Shown piece after piece: positions 1-7,929 of a DNA stretch of 22,805 nt. This DNA is from Ruminococcaceae bacterium UBA6842 (GTDB taxonomy: Bacteria > Bacillota > Clostridia > Oscillospirales > Acutalibacteraceae), in NCBI GenBank assembly GCA_002451855.1, contig DKDS01000074.1:21791-44595 (forward strand). Reading direction: 5' to 3'. The stretch's first letter is position 1, and the number at the start of each line of letters is the position of its first letter. The notes beneath the pieces are model-generated. The model searched no databases. It was not told where the DNA came from and saw only the letters and a program-made list of their open reading frames with translations. The position numbers and the translations under genes are program-made.

Positions 1-552
1 GAGGGCAAAAAGCACTTAACAAAAGAAGAAATCGAAGAAAGACGCAATGCGGAAATTAAATTCGGCGACAGAAAAATTAAATGCCCGAATTATGTAAAAA
101 AAGATAATATTGCACACGAAAAATGGAAAGAAATCAATAAATTATTTAAAGATTTTGACTTTATTTCTGCCGGTGATTCCGAGCTTATAGCAAAGTATTG
201 TATGACATTTTCGGAGTATATAAAACTCAGAGAATCATATCAAAAGATCGAGGAAATTCACTACGATTGCGAAGCGCTCGACAAGGCTATAGAAGCAGAG
301 CTTAAAAACGAAGACGGAACCTCGGAAAAAATATTCAGTTACAAGGTGAAAAAACAGCTTCGCGATATGATCTCGGTTAACGCGCTTTTGCAAATCGAAA
401 GCGCCATAAACAAAAAAGTTGATATGCTTATGAAAATGGAGGACAGAATGTTTTTGAATCCGATTTCTAAAATAAAAAATATCCCGAAAAAGGCAAAAGA
501 GGAAACGCCATCCGAAAAGTGGGGTAAGTTTGGCGGCGGCATGAGTGGATAG
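1..552 (+). CDS. terS: Phage terminase small subunit, P27 family (5' partial)
   Basis: The reading frame is open from the first base of the window to the TAG at 550-552, giving 183 visible residues; the true start lies upstream. The visible N-terminal stretch GKKHLTKEEIEERRNAE is the lysine/glutamate-rich signature I associate with the P27 family of small terminases, which recognise phage DNA and recruit the large subunit for packaging. The rest is mainly charged helix, and the C-terminus ends in a glycine-rich tail (GKFGGGMSG). It overlaps the large terminase by 8 nt, fitting translational coupling in a terS-terL pair. The family call rests on the motif and on position. Confidence 0.85.
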   Translation, partial: EGKKHLTKEEIEERRNAEIKFGDRKIKCPNYVKKDNIAHEKWKEINKLFKDFDFISAGDSELIAKYCMTFSEYIKLRESYQKIEEIHYDCEALDKAIEAELKNEDGTSEKIFSYKVKKQLRDMISVNALLQIESAINKKVDMLMKMEDRMFLNPISKIKNIPKKAKEETPSEKWGKFGGGMSG

Positions 553-2296
553 AACCACCAAATACGCCGAATCGGTTGTAAAAGGCACGATTGACCGAAA
601 AACAGGTCACAACGAATATCTATGTTGCAAACGGCATCTTAACGATTTAGAGCGACAAGGTACTTCTGAATTTCCGTATGTTTGGGACGAAAAGAAAGCT
701 TCAACAATGATTGATTTTGCCGAAAATCTGACGCTTGCCGAAGGAAAGCCGAAGCCTTTTAAATGCATGGGCTTTCAAGATTTTATGTTTGGCAGCTGGC
801 AAGGTTGGATTAAGAAGGATTCGCCGTTTCGCCGCTTTAAAACTTCATATACGCAAATGGCGCGACAGAACGGGAAAAGCGTTGGCAACTCCATACCGTC
901 TATGTACTACGGAAATTTTGCTGGTTACCAATACCCGCAAATATACGCAGTTGCCACAAAGGAGGACGAAGCGCGAATTGTGCTCAAAGAGTGTAACAAG
1001 TTCATCAATGCCGACAAAGAGCTTTCCGGTACAAAAACGAAGAAAGGCTTTTTTACAATTCAAGACTACCGATCACGAATCCTTTGCAATCTAACGCACG
1101 GCGAAATACGGGCGCTTGGCAGAGATACAGATACAATAGACGGTTTTAGACCGTATTTCGGTTCTGTTGATGAATATCATAAACACAAAACCAATCAGAT
1201 GTATAAGCTTTTAACCGACGGCTGTAAAGACCTTGACGAATACCTTATCTCGGTCATTACAACCGCCGGTTTTGATTTAAATTCCCCATGTAAGGCACTC
1301 TACGATTATTGTGTCAACATAATATCGGGCGCTGTTTGCGATGACACCCAATTTGTTTTTATTTGCGATCCCGACAAGGATGACGATATATGGCAGGAAA
1401 CCACATGGCAAAAAGCAAATCCTTTCTGGACGCCGCGTCGACTTGAGAATCTGAAAGCAGATGCAGTTAAAGCACGCAATATGGGTGGAGACGATTTAAG
1501 AAACTTTCAAACAAAATCACTTAATATTTGGGTTCAAGCCACCGATGACCGCTATTTAAATGCGGAAAACTGGGCAAAATGCGGAGACGGCACCTGCCTT
1601 GAAGATATGCGCGGTCGGGAGTGTTACTTGGGACTTGACCTTTCCTCGGGCGGTGATTTGACAAGTGGCACTTTGGAGTTTCCGCTGCTTATAGAAAACC
1701 GTAAAAAATACTACATCGATTCTCATTCTTTTCTGCCGAAAATGCGACTTGACGAGCATTTAAAATCCGACAATGCTCCATATATCGATTGGGCACAAAG
1801 AGGTTTGCTCACGCTTACCGAAGGCGAAAGTGGAGGATATAAACTGGACTACAAATACATCATAGCATATTACCAAAAGCTTATCAAAAAATACGATTTG
1901 AAGCTTCTTGCCATAGGCTATGACCCGCATAATGCCGATGCTTTTTTAAGCGACCTTGCGATATTCGGGGTGGATATGGTCGAAATTACGCAATCGGCAC
2001 GCAATCTCAATGATGCAACGGTAGATTTTGCTCTTGAAGTAGACGGCGGCAACATAATTTACAACAAGTCAAACACTTTACTTACTTGGTCTATGATTAA
2101 CGCAATAAAGGTCAGCAACTCCTTCGGCGAGATTAAGCTTGACAAAACCCGAAGGGAAAAGAGGATAGATCCCTGCGATGCGACGATTTGCAGTCACAAA
2201 CTGGCGATTGCTAATGCAAACAGCGTAAATGCCGAAGAGGCTATGAAAGAATATCTCAAGCTTATGGGATGGGATAAAGCGAAAGAAGGTGATTAA
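545..2296 (+). CDS. terL: Phage terminase large subunit (ATPase/nuclease)
   Basis: This is the motor that translocates DNA into the prohead and cuts concatemers. The 583-aa product has a Walker A-like ARQNGKS at residues 106-112 and a Walker B-like segment ending in D209-E210 (FGSVDEYH). It also has candidate nuclease acidic residues in YLGLDLSSGG (D365), GYDPHNAD (D460) and the IDPCDA segment (D542/D545). Length and motif order fit HK97/P27-associated large terminases. The GTG start is forced: an in-frame TGA occupies 542-544 directly before it, and the first residues (KYAESVVKG) look like a normal family N-terminus. There is no strong Shine-Dalgarno, so initiation probably depends on ribosomes finishing terS, whose last 8 nt overlap. 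The stop is followed immediately by the portal ATG. Confidence 0.95.
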   Translation: MDRTTKYAESVVKGTIDRKTGHNEYLCCKRHLNDLERQGTSEFPYVWDEKKASTMIDFAENLTLAEGKPKPFKCMGFQDFMFGSWQGWIKKDSPFRRFKTSYTQMARQNGKSVGNSIPSMYYGNFAGYQYPQIYAVATKEDEARIVLKECNKFINADKELSGTKTKKGFFTIQDYRSRILCNLTHGEIRALGRDTDTIDGFRPYFGSVDEYHKHKTNQMYKLLTDGCKDLDEYLISVITTAGFDLNSPCKALYDYCVNIISGAVCDDTQFVFICDPDKDDDIWQETTWQKANPFWTPRRLENLKADAVKARNMGGDDLRNFQTKSLNIWVQATDDRYLNAENWAKCGDGTCLEDMRGRECYLGLDLSSGGDLTSGTLEFPLLIENRKKYYIDSHSFLPKMRLDEHLKSDNAPYIDWAQRGLLTLTEGESGGYKLDYKYIIAYYQKLIKKYDLKLLAIGYDPHNADAFLSDLAIFGVDMVEITQSARNLNDATVDFALEVDGGNIIYNKSNTLLTWSMINAIKVSNSFGEIKLDKTRREKRIDPCDATICSHKLAIANANSVNAEEAMKEYLKLMGWDKAKEGD

Positions 2297-3508
2297 ATGG
2301 GACTTTTTAAAAAGAAATCAGAACAAACATTGACATTGCAACAGCTTGTCGATTTTTTAAACCTAAACGGTGTAGAAAAAAGCGAACTGTCCGAAGCTAC
2401 ATATTTTGCTTGCTTGAAGATCCTTTCCGAATCGGTCGGGAAACTGCCGCTTAAGCTTTTACGGCATACAGAAAAGGGCGGCGTAATAAAAGCTTACAAG
2501 CATCATCTCTATAATGTTTTATCAAATAAGCCGAACCCTTATATGACAGCAACTCACTTTTGGTCTACAGTAGAGTACGCGCGTAATCATTACGGAAACG
2601 CCTATGTATGGATAACAGGAGCGGGCACCGCTACGGCTCTTTGGTATTTGCCGCCGGAAAGCGTCGAGGTGTGGATCGACGACAGGGGAATATTCGGCGC
2701 TGAAAATGCGCTTTGGTATATATATAACTGCGAAAAAAACGGGAAGAGATATAAAATTCCATATGATTCTATAATGCACTTTAAAAGTTCGGCAAGCCTT
2801 GACGGCGTGAAAGGTATTGCAGTCAGAGATCAGCTTAACGACACAATAAGCGGCGGTATAAAATCGCAAAAAATGTTAACGGGACTTTTTGAGAATGCTT
2901 TCACTGCAAAAGCGGTGGTCCAGTACACCGGGGCATTGAACGACGGCTTAGTACAAAATTTTGCAAAAAACATTGAAGAATATGCGTCCGGAAAGATAGA
3001 GGATGTCAGAAGGGTTATTCCGATACCAATAGGGACAACATTAACGCCTCTTAATACAAATCTTGCGGACAATCAATTTATAGAGTTGAAAAAGTATTCC
3101 GCATTGCAAATAGCGGCGGCGTTTGGTATAAAGCCTAATCAAATAAACGATTACGAAAAATCAAGCTATGCAAGCGCAGAAGCTCAACAGCTCGCTTTTT
3201 ATGTTGATACTCTGCTTTATATTTTAAAGCAATATGAAGAAGAAATCAGTAACAAGCTTTTAAGCGAGGAAGATGTTGCAAACGGTTTTTACCCTAAGTT
3301 CAATGTTGCGGTCATTCTCCGCGCAGACTTAAAAACTCAAATACAAAGCTTGCGAGATGCGGTGCAGGGAACGCTTTATACTCCTAACGAAGCAAGATCT
3401 CTGTTGGATCAGGCGGCTGTTCCGGGCGGTGATGTATTGCTTTGCAACGGTACTATGCTGCCGATTGAAAAAGCGGGAGCGGCATATCAAGATAAAGGAG
3501 GTGAATGA
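2297..3508 (+). CDS. Phage portal protein, HK97-like family
   Basis: The 403-aa product forms the dodecameric ring at the capsid vertex through which DNA enters and leaves. Diagnostic stretches are the N-terminal MGLFKKK, the ACLKILSESVGKLPLKLL helix, PNPYMTATHFW, a GNAYVWI strand followed by LWYLPPESVEVW, and the later AAAFGIKPNQIND and SSYASAEAQQLAFY segments typical of Phage_portal proteins. The ATG directly abuts the terL stop and is preceded by GAAGGTGAT. The C-terminus carries the Shine-Dalgarno of the next gene (AAAGGAGGTG at 3494-3503). Position between terL and a protease/capsid pair confirms the call. Confidence 0.95.
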   Translation: MGLFKKKSEQTLTLQQLVDFLNLNGVEKSELSEATYFACLKILSESVGKLPLKLLRHTEKGGVIKAYKHHLYNVLSNKPNPYMTATHFWSTVEYARNHYGNAYVWITGAGTATALWYLPPESVEVWIDDRGIFGAENALWYIYNCEKNGKRYKIPYDSIMHFKSSASLDGVKGIAVRDQLNDTISGGIKSQKMLTGLFENAFTAKAVVQYTGALNDGLVQNFAKNIEEYASGKIEDVRRVIPIPIGTTLTPLNTNLADNQFIELKKYSALQIAAAFGIKPNQINDYEKSSYASAEAQQLAFYVDTLLYILKQYEEEISNKLLSEEDVANGFYPKFNVAVILRADLKTQIQSLRDAVQGTLYTPNEARSLLDQAAVPGGDVLLCNGTMLPIEKAGAAYQDKGGE

Positions 3509-3509
3509 T

Positions 3510-4223
3510 GTGAAAAATATGATTACAAAATCCGCAAAAATAAGCGGTATTGAGCTTGACGATGGTGAAATGTCGCTTATAAACAAATATACGCTTGAGC
3601 CATTATCATCCGACGAGGTTTTTGCTTTTAAAATAGCAATTTGCGGAAATGAGATTGACAGAGATTTTGAAGTTTTTCCAACCGAAACCTTAAATGCGCT
3701 GGCAAAACTGTTTGTCGGAAAGACCGTATTAAAAGACCATCAAATCAAAACGGACAACCAAAAAGCACGAATATATGCGACGGAAGTTGTTGAAGACGGC
3801 GGCATTTCAAGCACCGGAGAAAAGTACGCACAGCTTATTGCTCATTGCTATATGCTGAAAAACGAAAGTAATGCCGATTTGATTTCGGATATACGCGCCG
3901 GAATAAAAAAGGAAATCTCCGTTAGCTGTGTGATAGGCTCTGCGGTCTGTTCAATTTGCGGAACGGATAACCGTAAGGCTTACTGCAAGTATGTTAACGG
4001 TAGGGAATACGACGGCAAGACATGTTATTTCAAGCTGTTATTACCTAAAGACGCTTACGAAGTGTCTTTCGTAGCGGTTCCGGCGCAACCGGACGCAGGA
4101 GTTACAAAATCATATATGGACGAGCCGTATAAAGAAGAAAAAAACACTACCGACGAAAACGAAGTGATTGATTGTGATATAGGTATAATCGAAGCCTTCG
4201 TGTTTGCGGAAAATCAAAATTGA
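3510..4223 (+). CDS. Prohead (capsid maturation) protease, HK97/S78-like
   Basis: This is a serine protease that removes the scaffolding (delta) part of the capsid protein during maturation. I start it at GTG 3510, six bases after AAAGGAGGTG, rather than at the far upstream start of the open frame at 3357, which lies inside the portal gene. The 237-aa product has IDRDFEVF (49-56), then a likely catalytic histidine in VLKDHQ (H77) and serine in KEISVSC (S137 or S139), in the order usual for HK97-type proteases. A cysteine cluster (C147, C150, C159, C172) follows the serine and could bind metal. The AYEVSFVAVPAQPDAGV segment (182-198) is the usual C-terminal conserved strand. The last roughly 35 residues are acidic and probably disordered. 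Confidence 0.85.
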   Translation: MKNMITKSAKISGIELDDGEMSLINKYTLEPLSSDEVFAFKIAICGNEIDRDFEVFPTETLNALAKLFVGKTVLKDHQIKTDNQKARIYATEVVEDGGISSTGEKYAQLIAHCYMLKNESNADLISDIRAGIKKEISVSCVIGSAVCSICGTDNRKAYCKYVNGREYDGKTCYFKLLLPKDAYEVSFVAVPAQPDAGVTKSYMDEPYKEEKNTTDENEVIDCDIGIIEAFVFAENQN

Positions 4224-4241
4224 AAGTTGAGGTAAAATTAA

Positions 4242-5432
4242 ATGAACAAAGAAATGAGAACTCTGCTTACGCAGATAGAACAAAAGGCAAATGAAGCTAA
4301 AAGTTTTAGAGAAACCGGAGATGTTGCAAAGGCAAAAGCGGCACTTGACGAAGTGGACGCACTCAAGGAAAAATATGATGTTGAAAAGCGTTTGTTTAAA
4401 ATTGGCGAATCCAAAGTACCGGATGCGCCCGTTGGCGAAAGTAAAAACGCTAAAACCGACGGCTTTAAGATAATTGCTAAAATGCTTGCCAAAAAGAACC
4501 TTAGCGATACAGAAAAAGCTCTTATTACAGGCACCGATGCAACAAACGGTGAGAATAATCTTGTGCCTACCGATGTAAACTACGAAATTCTAGAACTGCG
4601 CAAGCAGTATAAATCAGCTAAGAATTTAGTAACGGTAATTCCGACCGATGCCTTAAGCGGCGGATTTAATTTCGAGAGCGGAACTCCAGCAGGTCTTACC
4701 GAATTTGACGATGGCGACGAGATAAGCTCAACAGGCGATCCGAGCTTTGTCAGAAAGTCATTTTCTATCAAGCATTTCGGTAAAATAATTCCGGTATCGA
4801 ACATACTTAACGGCAACGAAAAGGTGGGGCTTAGAGCGTATCTCAACAAATGGTTCGTTAAAAATGCAGTTATTTCAGAAAACGCAAAGATATTCGACGC
4901 ATTAAAAACTCTCGGTAGCAGCGAAAGCCCGAAATCACTTAAAGGTCTTGCGGCACTTAAAAGCTCTTTGAACAAAGATCTTGACCCGGACGCTCTGATA
5001 GGTGCTGTTATCGTAACCAATCAAACTGGGTTTGACCTTATGGACAGCGAGACTGACGCTATGGGCAACCCGTTGTTAAAAGACAGTTACGCCGATCCCA
5101 CTGTAAAATTGTTTAAAGGGCTGCCTATCGAGGTATTTTCGGATGCTCAGTTGCCAAATGTAAGCGGAAAGGCGCCGGTATTCTATGGTTCGCTTGATGC
5201 AGCGTGTTATTTTGTGGAAAGAAATGCCCTTGAATTTGCTGTTTCTGAACATGCAAATTTCACAAAAAATCAAACTGTACTGCGTGTAATTGAAGGATTC
5301 GATGTTATTCAGGCAGATAAATCCTCCTACTGCTACGGCTTGTACGAAGCTCCCGCCGAAAAGGTTGTAAAAACCAAGGTGACAAATACGGCGAGCGACC
5401 CCGTTAACACCAAGGCTGTATCGGGTTCTTGA
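4242..5432 (+). CDS. Major capsid protein, HK97 fold
   Basis: A 396-aa protein directly after the protease. Residues 1-50 are a charged heptad-like helix (KEMRTLLTQIEQKANEAK onward), matching the N-terminal delta/scaffold domain of HK97-type capsid proteins. The mature shell domain should begin somewhere after about residue 60-75. The body contains typical segments: NNLVPTDVNYEIL, TVIPTDALSGGFNFESGT, FGKIIPVSNILN and AVIVTNQTGFDLMD. A short C-terminal extension (lysine/threonine/serine rich, about 370-396) is of unknown use. The start ATG follows TTGAGGT at 4227-4233. The exact cleavage site cannot be read from sequence alone. Confidence 0.95.
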   Translation: MNKEMRTLLTQIEQKANEAKSFRETGDVAKAKAALDEVDALKEKYDVEKRLFKIGESKVPDAPVGESKNAKTDGFKIIAKMLAKKNLSDTEKALITGTDATNGENNLVPTDVNYEILELRKQYKSAKNLVTVIPTDALSGGFNFESGTPAGLTEFDDGDEISSTGDPSFVRKSFSIKHFGKIIPVSNILNGNEKVGLRAYLNKWFVKNAVISENAKIFDALKTLGSSESPKSLKGLAALKSSLNKDLDPDALIGAVIVTNQTGFDLMDSETDAMGNPLLKDSYADPTVKLFKGLPIEVFSDAQLPNVSGKAPVFYGSLDAACYFVERNALEFAVSEHANFTKNQTVLRVIEGFDVIQADKSSYCYGLYEAPAEKVVKTKVTNTASDPVNTKAVSGS

Positions 5433-5449
5433 TATTGAGGTGAAATCCT

Positions 5450-5731
5450 GTGGTAGAAATTGAATGTGCAAAAAAATATATGCATATCGACCACGACGAT
5501 GACGACGACATAATAAACAGCTGTTTATTTGCGGCTGACGAATATTTGAAAGGTGCCATAGGAAATAATTACGAGCGAACATCGGAGCGAGCAAATATGC
5601 TTGCTCTGATGGTTACAGCCGACCTTTACGACAACCGCAGTACAACCGAACGTGTAAGCGCAAAAACACGGGCAATAGTAGAGAATTTCGCTCAGCAAAT
5701 GCGCTTGGAACTCAGAGGTAAAGAAAAATGA
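5450..5731 (+). CDS. Head-tail connector, HK97 gp6-like
   Basis: A 93-aa, largely helical protein. The layout, with an N-terminal helix, the DDDDDIINSCLFAADEYLKGAIG segment split by an acidic run, then an RANMLALMVTADLYDNR helix, matches gp6-like connectors (Phage_connect family), which form a ring below the portal. The start is GTG at 5450, with GAGGTGA at 5437-5443 as ribosome-binding site. It overlaps the next gene by the ATGA coupling motif at 5728-5731. Size and position directly after the capsid gene agree with the assignment. Confidence 0.85.
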   Translation: MVEIECAKKYMHIDHDDDDDIINSCLFAADEYLKGAIGNNYERTSERANMLALMVTADLYDNRSTTERVSAKTRAIVENFAQQMRLELRGKEK

Positions 5732-6093
5732 TATATCAGCCCGATATAAATGCCGGAGATTTAAATACGCGAATACGAATACAGTATAAGCTGTCAAAGG
5801 GGAGCGGTTCCTTTAAAACTGAAGAATGGGCTGATATCGGCAATAATGCCGCCTCCGACCCGCCGCGCGTTAAATACGCAAAGTGGACCGGAGTTCACGG
5901 CTCGGAAGTCTGGGCTGCAGAGTCTGTTCAAGCGGAACGTGCCGCGACGGTTACAATCAGATTTGACAGAAGGGTAAGTGAGAGTTGCAGAATACTGTAC
6001 AACGGCGTTATTTACAAAATTGTTTCTATGGATGATATCGGCCAAAAACATCAGTGGTTAGAACTAAAGGTCAAAGCGGAGGTGAAAGGATAG
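5728..6093 (+). CDS. Head closure / head-tail joining protein
   Basis: A 121-aa protein with the beta-rich pattern of SPP1 gp16 / HK97 gp7-like head-tail joining proteins: GDLNTRIRIQ near the N-terminus, a central variable part, VTIRFDRRVSESCRILYNGVIYKIVSMDDIGQ, then a closing strand WLELKVKAEV. It should plug the connector after packaging and offer the docking face for the tail. The ATG overlaps the upstream stop (ATGA). The last bases hold the ribosome-binding site GGAGGTG (6078-6084) for the next gene, whose GTG start overlaps this stop. Confidence 0.85.
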   Translation: MIYQPDINAGDLNTRIRIQYKLSKGSGSFKTEEWADIGNNAASDPPRVKYAKWTGVHGSEVWAAESVQAERAATVTIRFDRRVSESCRILYNGVIYKIVSMDDIGQKHQWLELKVKAEVKG

Positions 6094-6551
6094 TGTCTCG
6101 GAAAAAAAGCTGGAAAAAACGCGGCGGTTTCAATAGCTACGGTAAAACGGCACTTTCGGCAGATTTTAGCTTTAAGGGCTTTGAAGGACTCCTTGATAAA
6201 ATTGAGGAAGCCGGAAAAAGTGTTGAAGATGCCTGTAAAAAAGCTATTGATGCGGCATTGCCGGTAGTCGAGAAATCTATGCTTTCAGGCGCTGAGAGGC
6301 ACCGTGATACTGGAGATGTTGTAAACGCGATAGAAACGCTTGGTGCTCGCAGCCAAGGGGATTATATATACGGGAAAGTCGGAATTAATCTTGACAAACA
6401 CCCCGAAGCCTTTGAGGCTGTGTTTCAAGAATACGGTGACGGGCATTCTCCGGAATTTCCGGACCCGTTTGTTCGTCCGGCAACAGAAAATAACAAAAAA
6501 GAAATAAGAAGTATAATACGCAAGACTTTAAAAAAAGAGGGTGTATTATGA
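6093..6551 (+). CDS. HK97 gp10-like tail/neck protein
   Basis: I place the start at GTG 6093, which overlaps the upstream TAG and lies after CGGAGGTGAAAGG. The longer open frame from 6054 begins inside the previous gene without a ribosome-binding site. The 152-aa product has a basic N-terminus, an FEGLLDKIEEAGKSVEDA helix, a SGAERHRDTGDVVNAI segment and the family-typical end YGDGHSPEFPDPFVRPA followed by a charged helix. These fit HK97-gp10-like proteins, which sit between connector and tail-terminator genes and act in neck/tail joining. It couples to the next gene by ATGA. Confidence 0.85.
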   Translation: MSRKKSWKKRGGFNSYGKTALSADFSFKGFEGLLDKIEEAGKSVEDACKKAIDAALPVVEKSMLSGAERHRDTGDVVNAIETLGARSQGDYIYGKVGINLDKHPEAFEAVFQEYGDGHSPEFPDPFVRPATENNKKEIRSIIRKTLKKEGVL

Positions 6552-6910
6552 ACTGGATAGACGCTGCTGAAAAAACGCTTATTGCATTTGAGGTGGAAAA
6601 TCAAGTTCCGTTTAGGCTTGAAAGGTTTGATTGCGAGCTTTCCCAACTGCCTGATGCTTTTATAGTGTATTTTTTAATATCCGATACACCGCTTACTCAT
6701 TACGATAACCAAGAAACTTCGCACGAAATCAAAATACAGGTTTCTTTATTTTACAGGGATATATCGGCAATAAAAACATTGCCTGATAAAATAATTGATG
6801 CATTTACCGCCGCCGGTTTTAAACGCATCGGCAACGGTAGAATACCATACCAAATAAACACGCAACACTACGGATGGCGTTGTGATTTTAATTATTATGA
6901 AAAGAGGTAA
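6548..6910 (+). CDS. Tail terminator / tail completion protein
   Basis: A 120-aa protein in the fixed position between the gp10-like gene and the major tail protein. It begins with a helix (MNWIDAAEKTLIAFE) followed by alternating strands including DAFIVYFLISDTPLTHYDN and HEIKIQVSLFYRD, then a helix LPDKIIDAFTAAGF and a closing strand pair ending YGWRCDFNYYEKR. This alpha-beta order is typical of proteins that cap the tail tube and stop polymerisation (lambda gpU / SPP1 gp17 type). Primary sequence is poorly conserved in this family, so context carries much of the weight. It overlaps the upstream stop by ATGA. Confidence 0.75.
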   Translation: MNWIDAAEKTLIAFEVENQVPFRLERFDCELSQLPDAFIVYFLISDTPLTHYDNQETSHEIKIQVSLFYRDISAIKTLPDKIIDAFTAAGFKRIGNGRIPYQINTQHYGWRCDFNYYEKR

Positions 6911-6916
6911 ATTATA

Positions 6917-7582
6917 ATGTCAGAACAAACAAAGGATGTTTACGGGGAACTCATAGGTTGCGACGAAATGCACTATGCAAAGGTAAACGAAGACTCCGCG
7001 ACAAAATATGAAGCCGCCACTCCGGAATATTTAGCTCCGGCGGCAGAAATTCAAACCAACCCGACCACAAATACATCAAAAAGATATTATGACAACAAGG
7101 TACGCTATATAGATGTTACAGAGGGCGACACTGAGGTGAAAATTGTTGTTTCCGGCGTTCCTTGCAGCCTTGCTGCAAAGCTTACAGGAAAAATATACGA
7201 CGCCACAAACGGTAAATTTTACGATACAGGCGATTTGAGCGCGGCTCCGTATTGCGCCCTTTCGGGTCGCATGTCTCTCGGCAGCGGAGATGAGTACAGA
7301 TATTTCAGTTATCTGAAAGGCAAATTCGCACTCGGCGGCGAAGTTGCAAAATCAAAGGAAGACGGAATTACCGTAAACACAACCGAACTAACCTATACCG
7401 CAGCGGTAACGGTTCATAAGTTTCAGGTAGATACAGATAAGCTTAGCGGAGCAAAGGCTGTTAAAGCGGACACAACAGACGCAAAATTCACCGGAGCTTC
7501 GGCTTGGTTCAGCAAAGTTCAGACACCTCCCGAACCCGTTTCAGGACAAAGCACACAATCATCTAAGGCAGTGAGTAAATAA
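6917..7582 (+). CDS. Major tail tube protein, phi13-like family
   Basis: A 221-aa protein forming the tail tube. The N-terminal stretch VYGELIGCDEMHYAKVNED is the conserved start I recognise from phi13-family major tail proteins, followed by a beta-rich core (YYDNKVRYIDVTEGDTEVKIVVSG; ALSGRMSLGSGDEYRYFSYLKG). The C-terminal roughly 30 residues (PPEPVSGQSTQSSKAVSK) are serine/proline/lysine rich and probably a flexible tail. A 41-nt gap with a GGAGGT site separates it from the tail chaperone gene, one of the few places in the operon where genes do not touch. Confidence 0.9.
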   Translation: MSEQTKDVYGELIGCDEMHYAKVNEDSATKYEAATPEYLAPAAEIQTNPTTNTSKRYYDNKVRYIDVTEGDTEVKIVVSGVPCSLAAKLTGKIYDATNGKFYDTGDLSAAPYCALSGRMSLGSGDEYRYFSYLKGKFALGGEVAKSKEDGITVNTTELTYTAAVTVHKFQVDTDKLSGAKAVKADTTDAKFTGASAWFSKVQTPPEPVSGQSTQSSKAVSK

Positions 7583-7623
7583 TAATAGTTGCTCTCTTGT
7601 TTCATCTTGGAGGTACAATTTAA

Positions 7624-7929
7624 ATGTCAACACCTATCGAGCTTCATTTTTATAACAAGAAAAACGAAGTAATTAAGACTTATTCGCAAAACATAATTAA
7701 ATGGAACTTTTTTAAAAGAGCGGTAAAATTGGGAGACCGAGAATCGATTTCAGCCGATAATCTCGAGATAATTTACGAATTTGTTCGCGATTTTTACGGA
7801 AGGCAATTCTCCGTAAAACAACTGAAAAAGTACACGGATGTAGAGCAGTTGCTTGCCGTAACCGGTCAAATTGTTATGCGAGTTATAACAATGATGGAAA
7901 AAGAGGGCATTGATTTCCCAAACGCATAA
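7624..7929 (+). CDS. Tail assembly chaperone G (unshifted product)
   Basis: A 101-aa helical protein located, as expected for the G product of the G/G-T chaperone pair, between the major tail protein and the tape measure. It binds the tape measure and recruits tube subunits. Visible elements are an N-terminal strand (PIELHFYNKKNEVIKTY) and helices around DNLEIIYEFVRDFYG and DVEQLLAVTGQIVMRVITMMEKEG. It starts at ATG 7624 after TTGGAGGTAC. The stop TAA at 7927 lies 4 nt after a slippery heptamer and just before a strong stem, so part of the ribosomes should shift into the -1 frame and make the longer protein. Confidence 0.9.
   Translation: MSTPIELHFYNKKNEVIKTYSQNIIKWNFFKRAVKLGDRESISADNLEIIYEFVRDFYGRQFSVKQLKKYTDVEQLLAVTGQIVMRVITMMEKEGIDFPNA

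Noticed and set aside
3357..3509. N-terminal extension of the prohead protease into the portal gene
   Set aside because: GTG 3510 has a consensus AAAGGAGGTG at the proper distance. The extension is out of frame with the portal and has no binding site.
5076..5594. Long - strand open frame (172 codons) opposite capsid and connector genes
   Set aside because: Antisense to well-assigned genes, with a composition set by the opposite strand and no binding site; the same holds for the other antisense frames over phage and host genes.
7896..7903. GGAAAAAG as an alternative slippery site in the chaperone gene
   Set aside because: The -1 frame has a TGA at 7911, so slippage there would end at once. 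Only sites after 7911 can give the long product.
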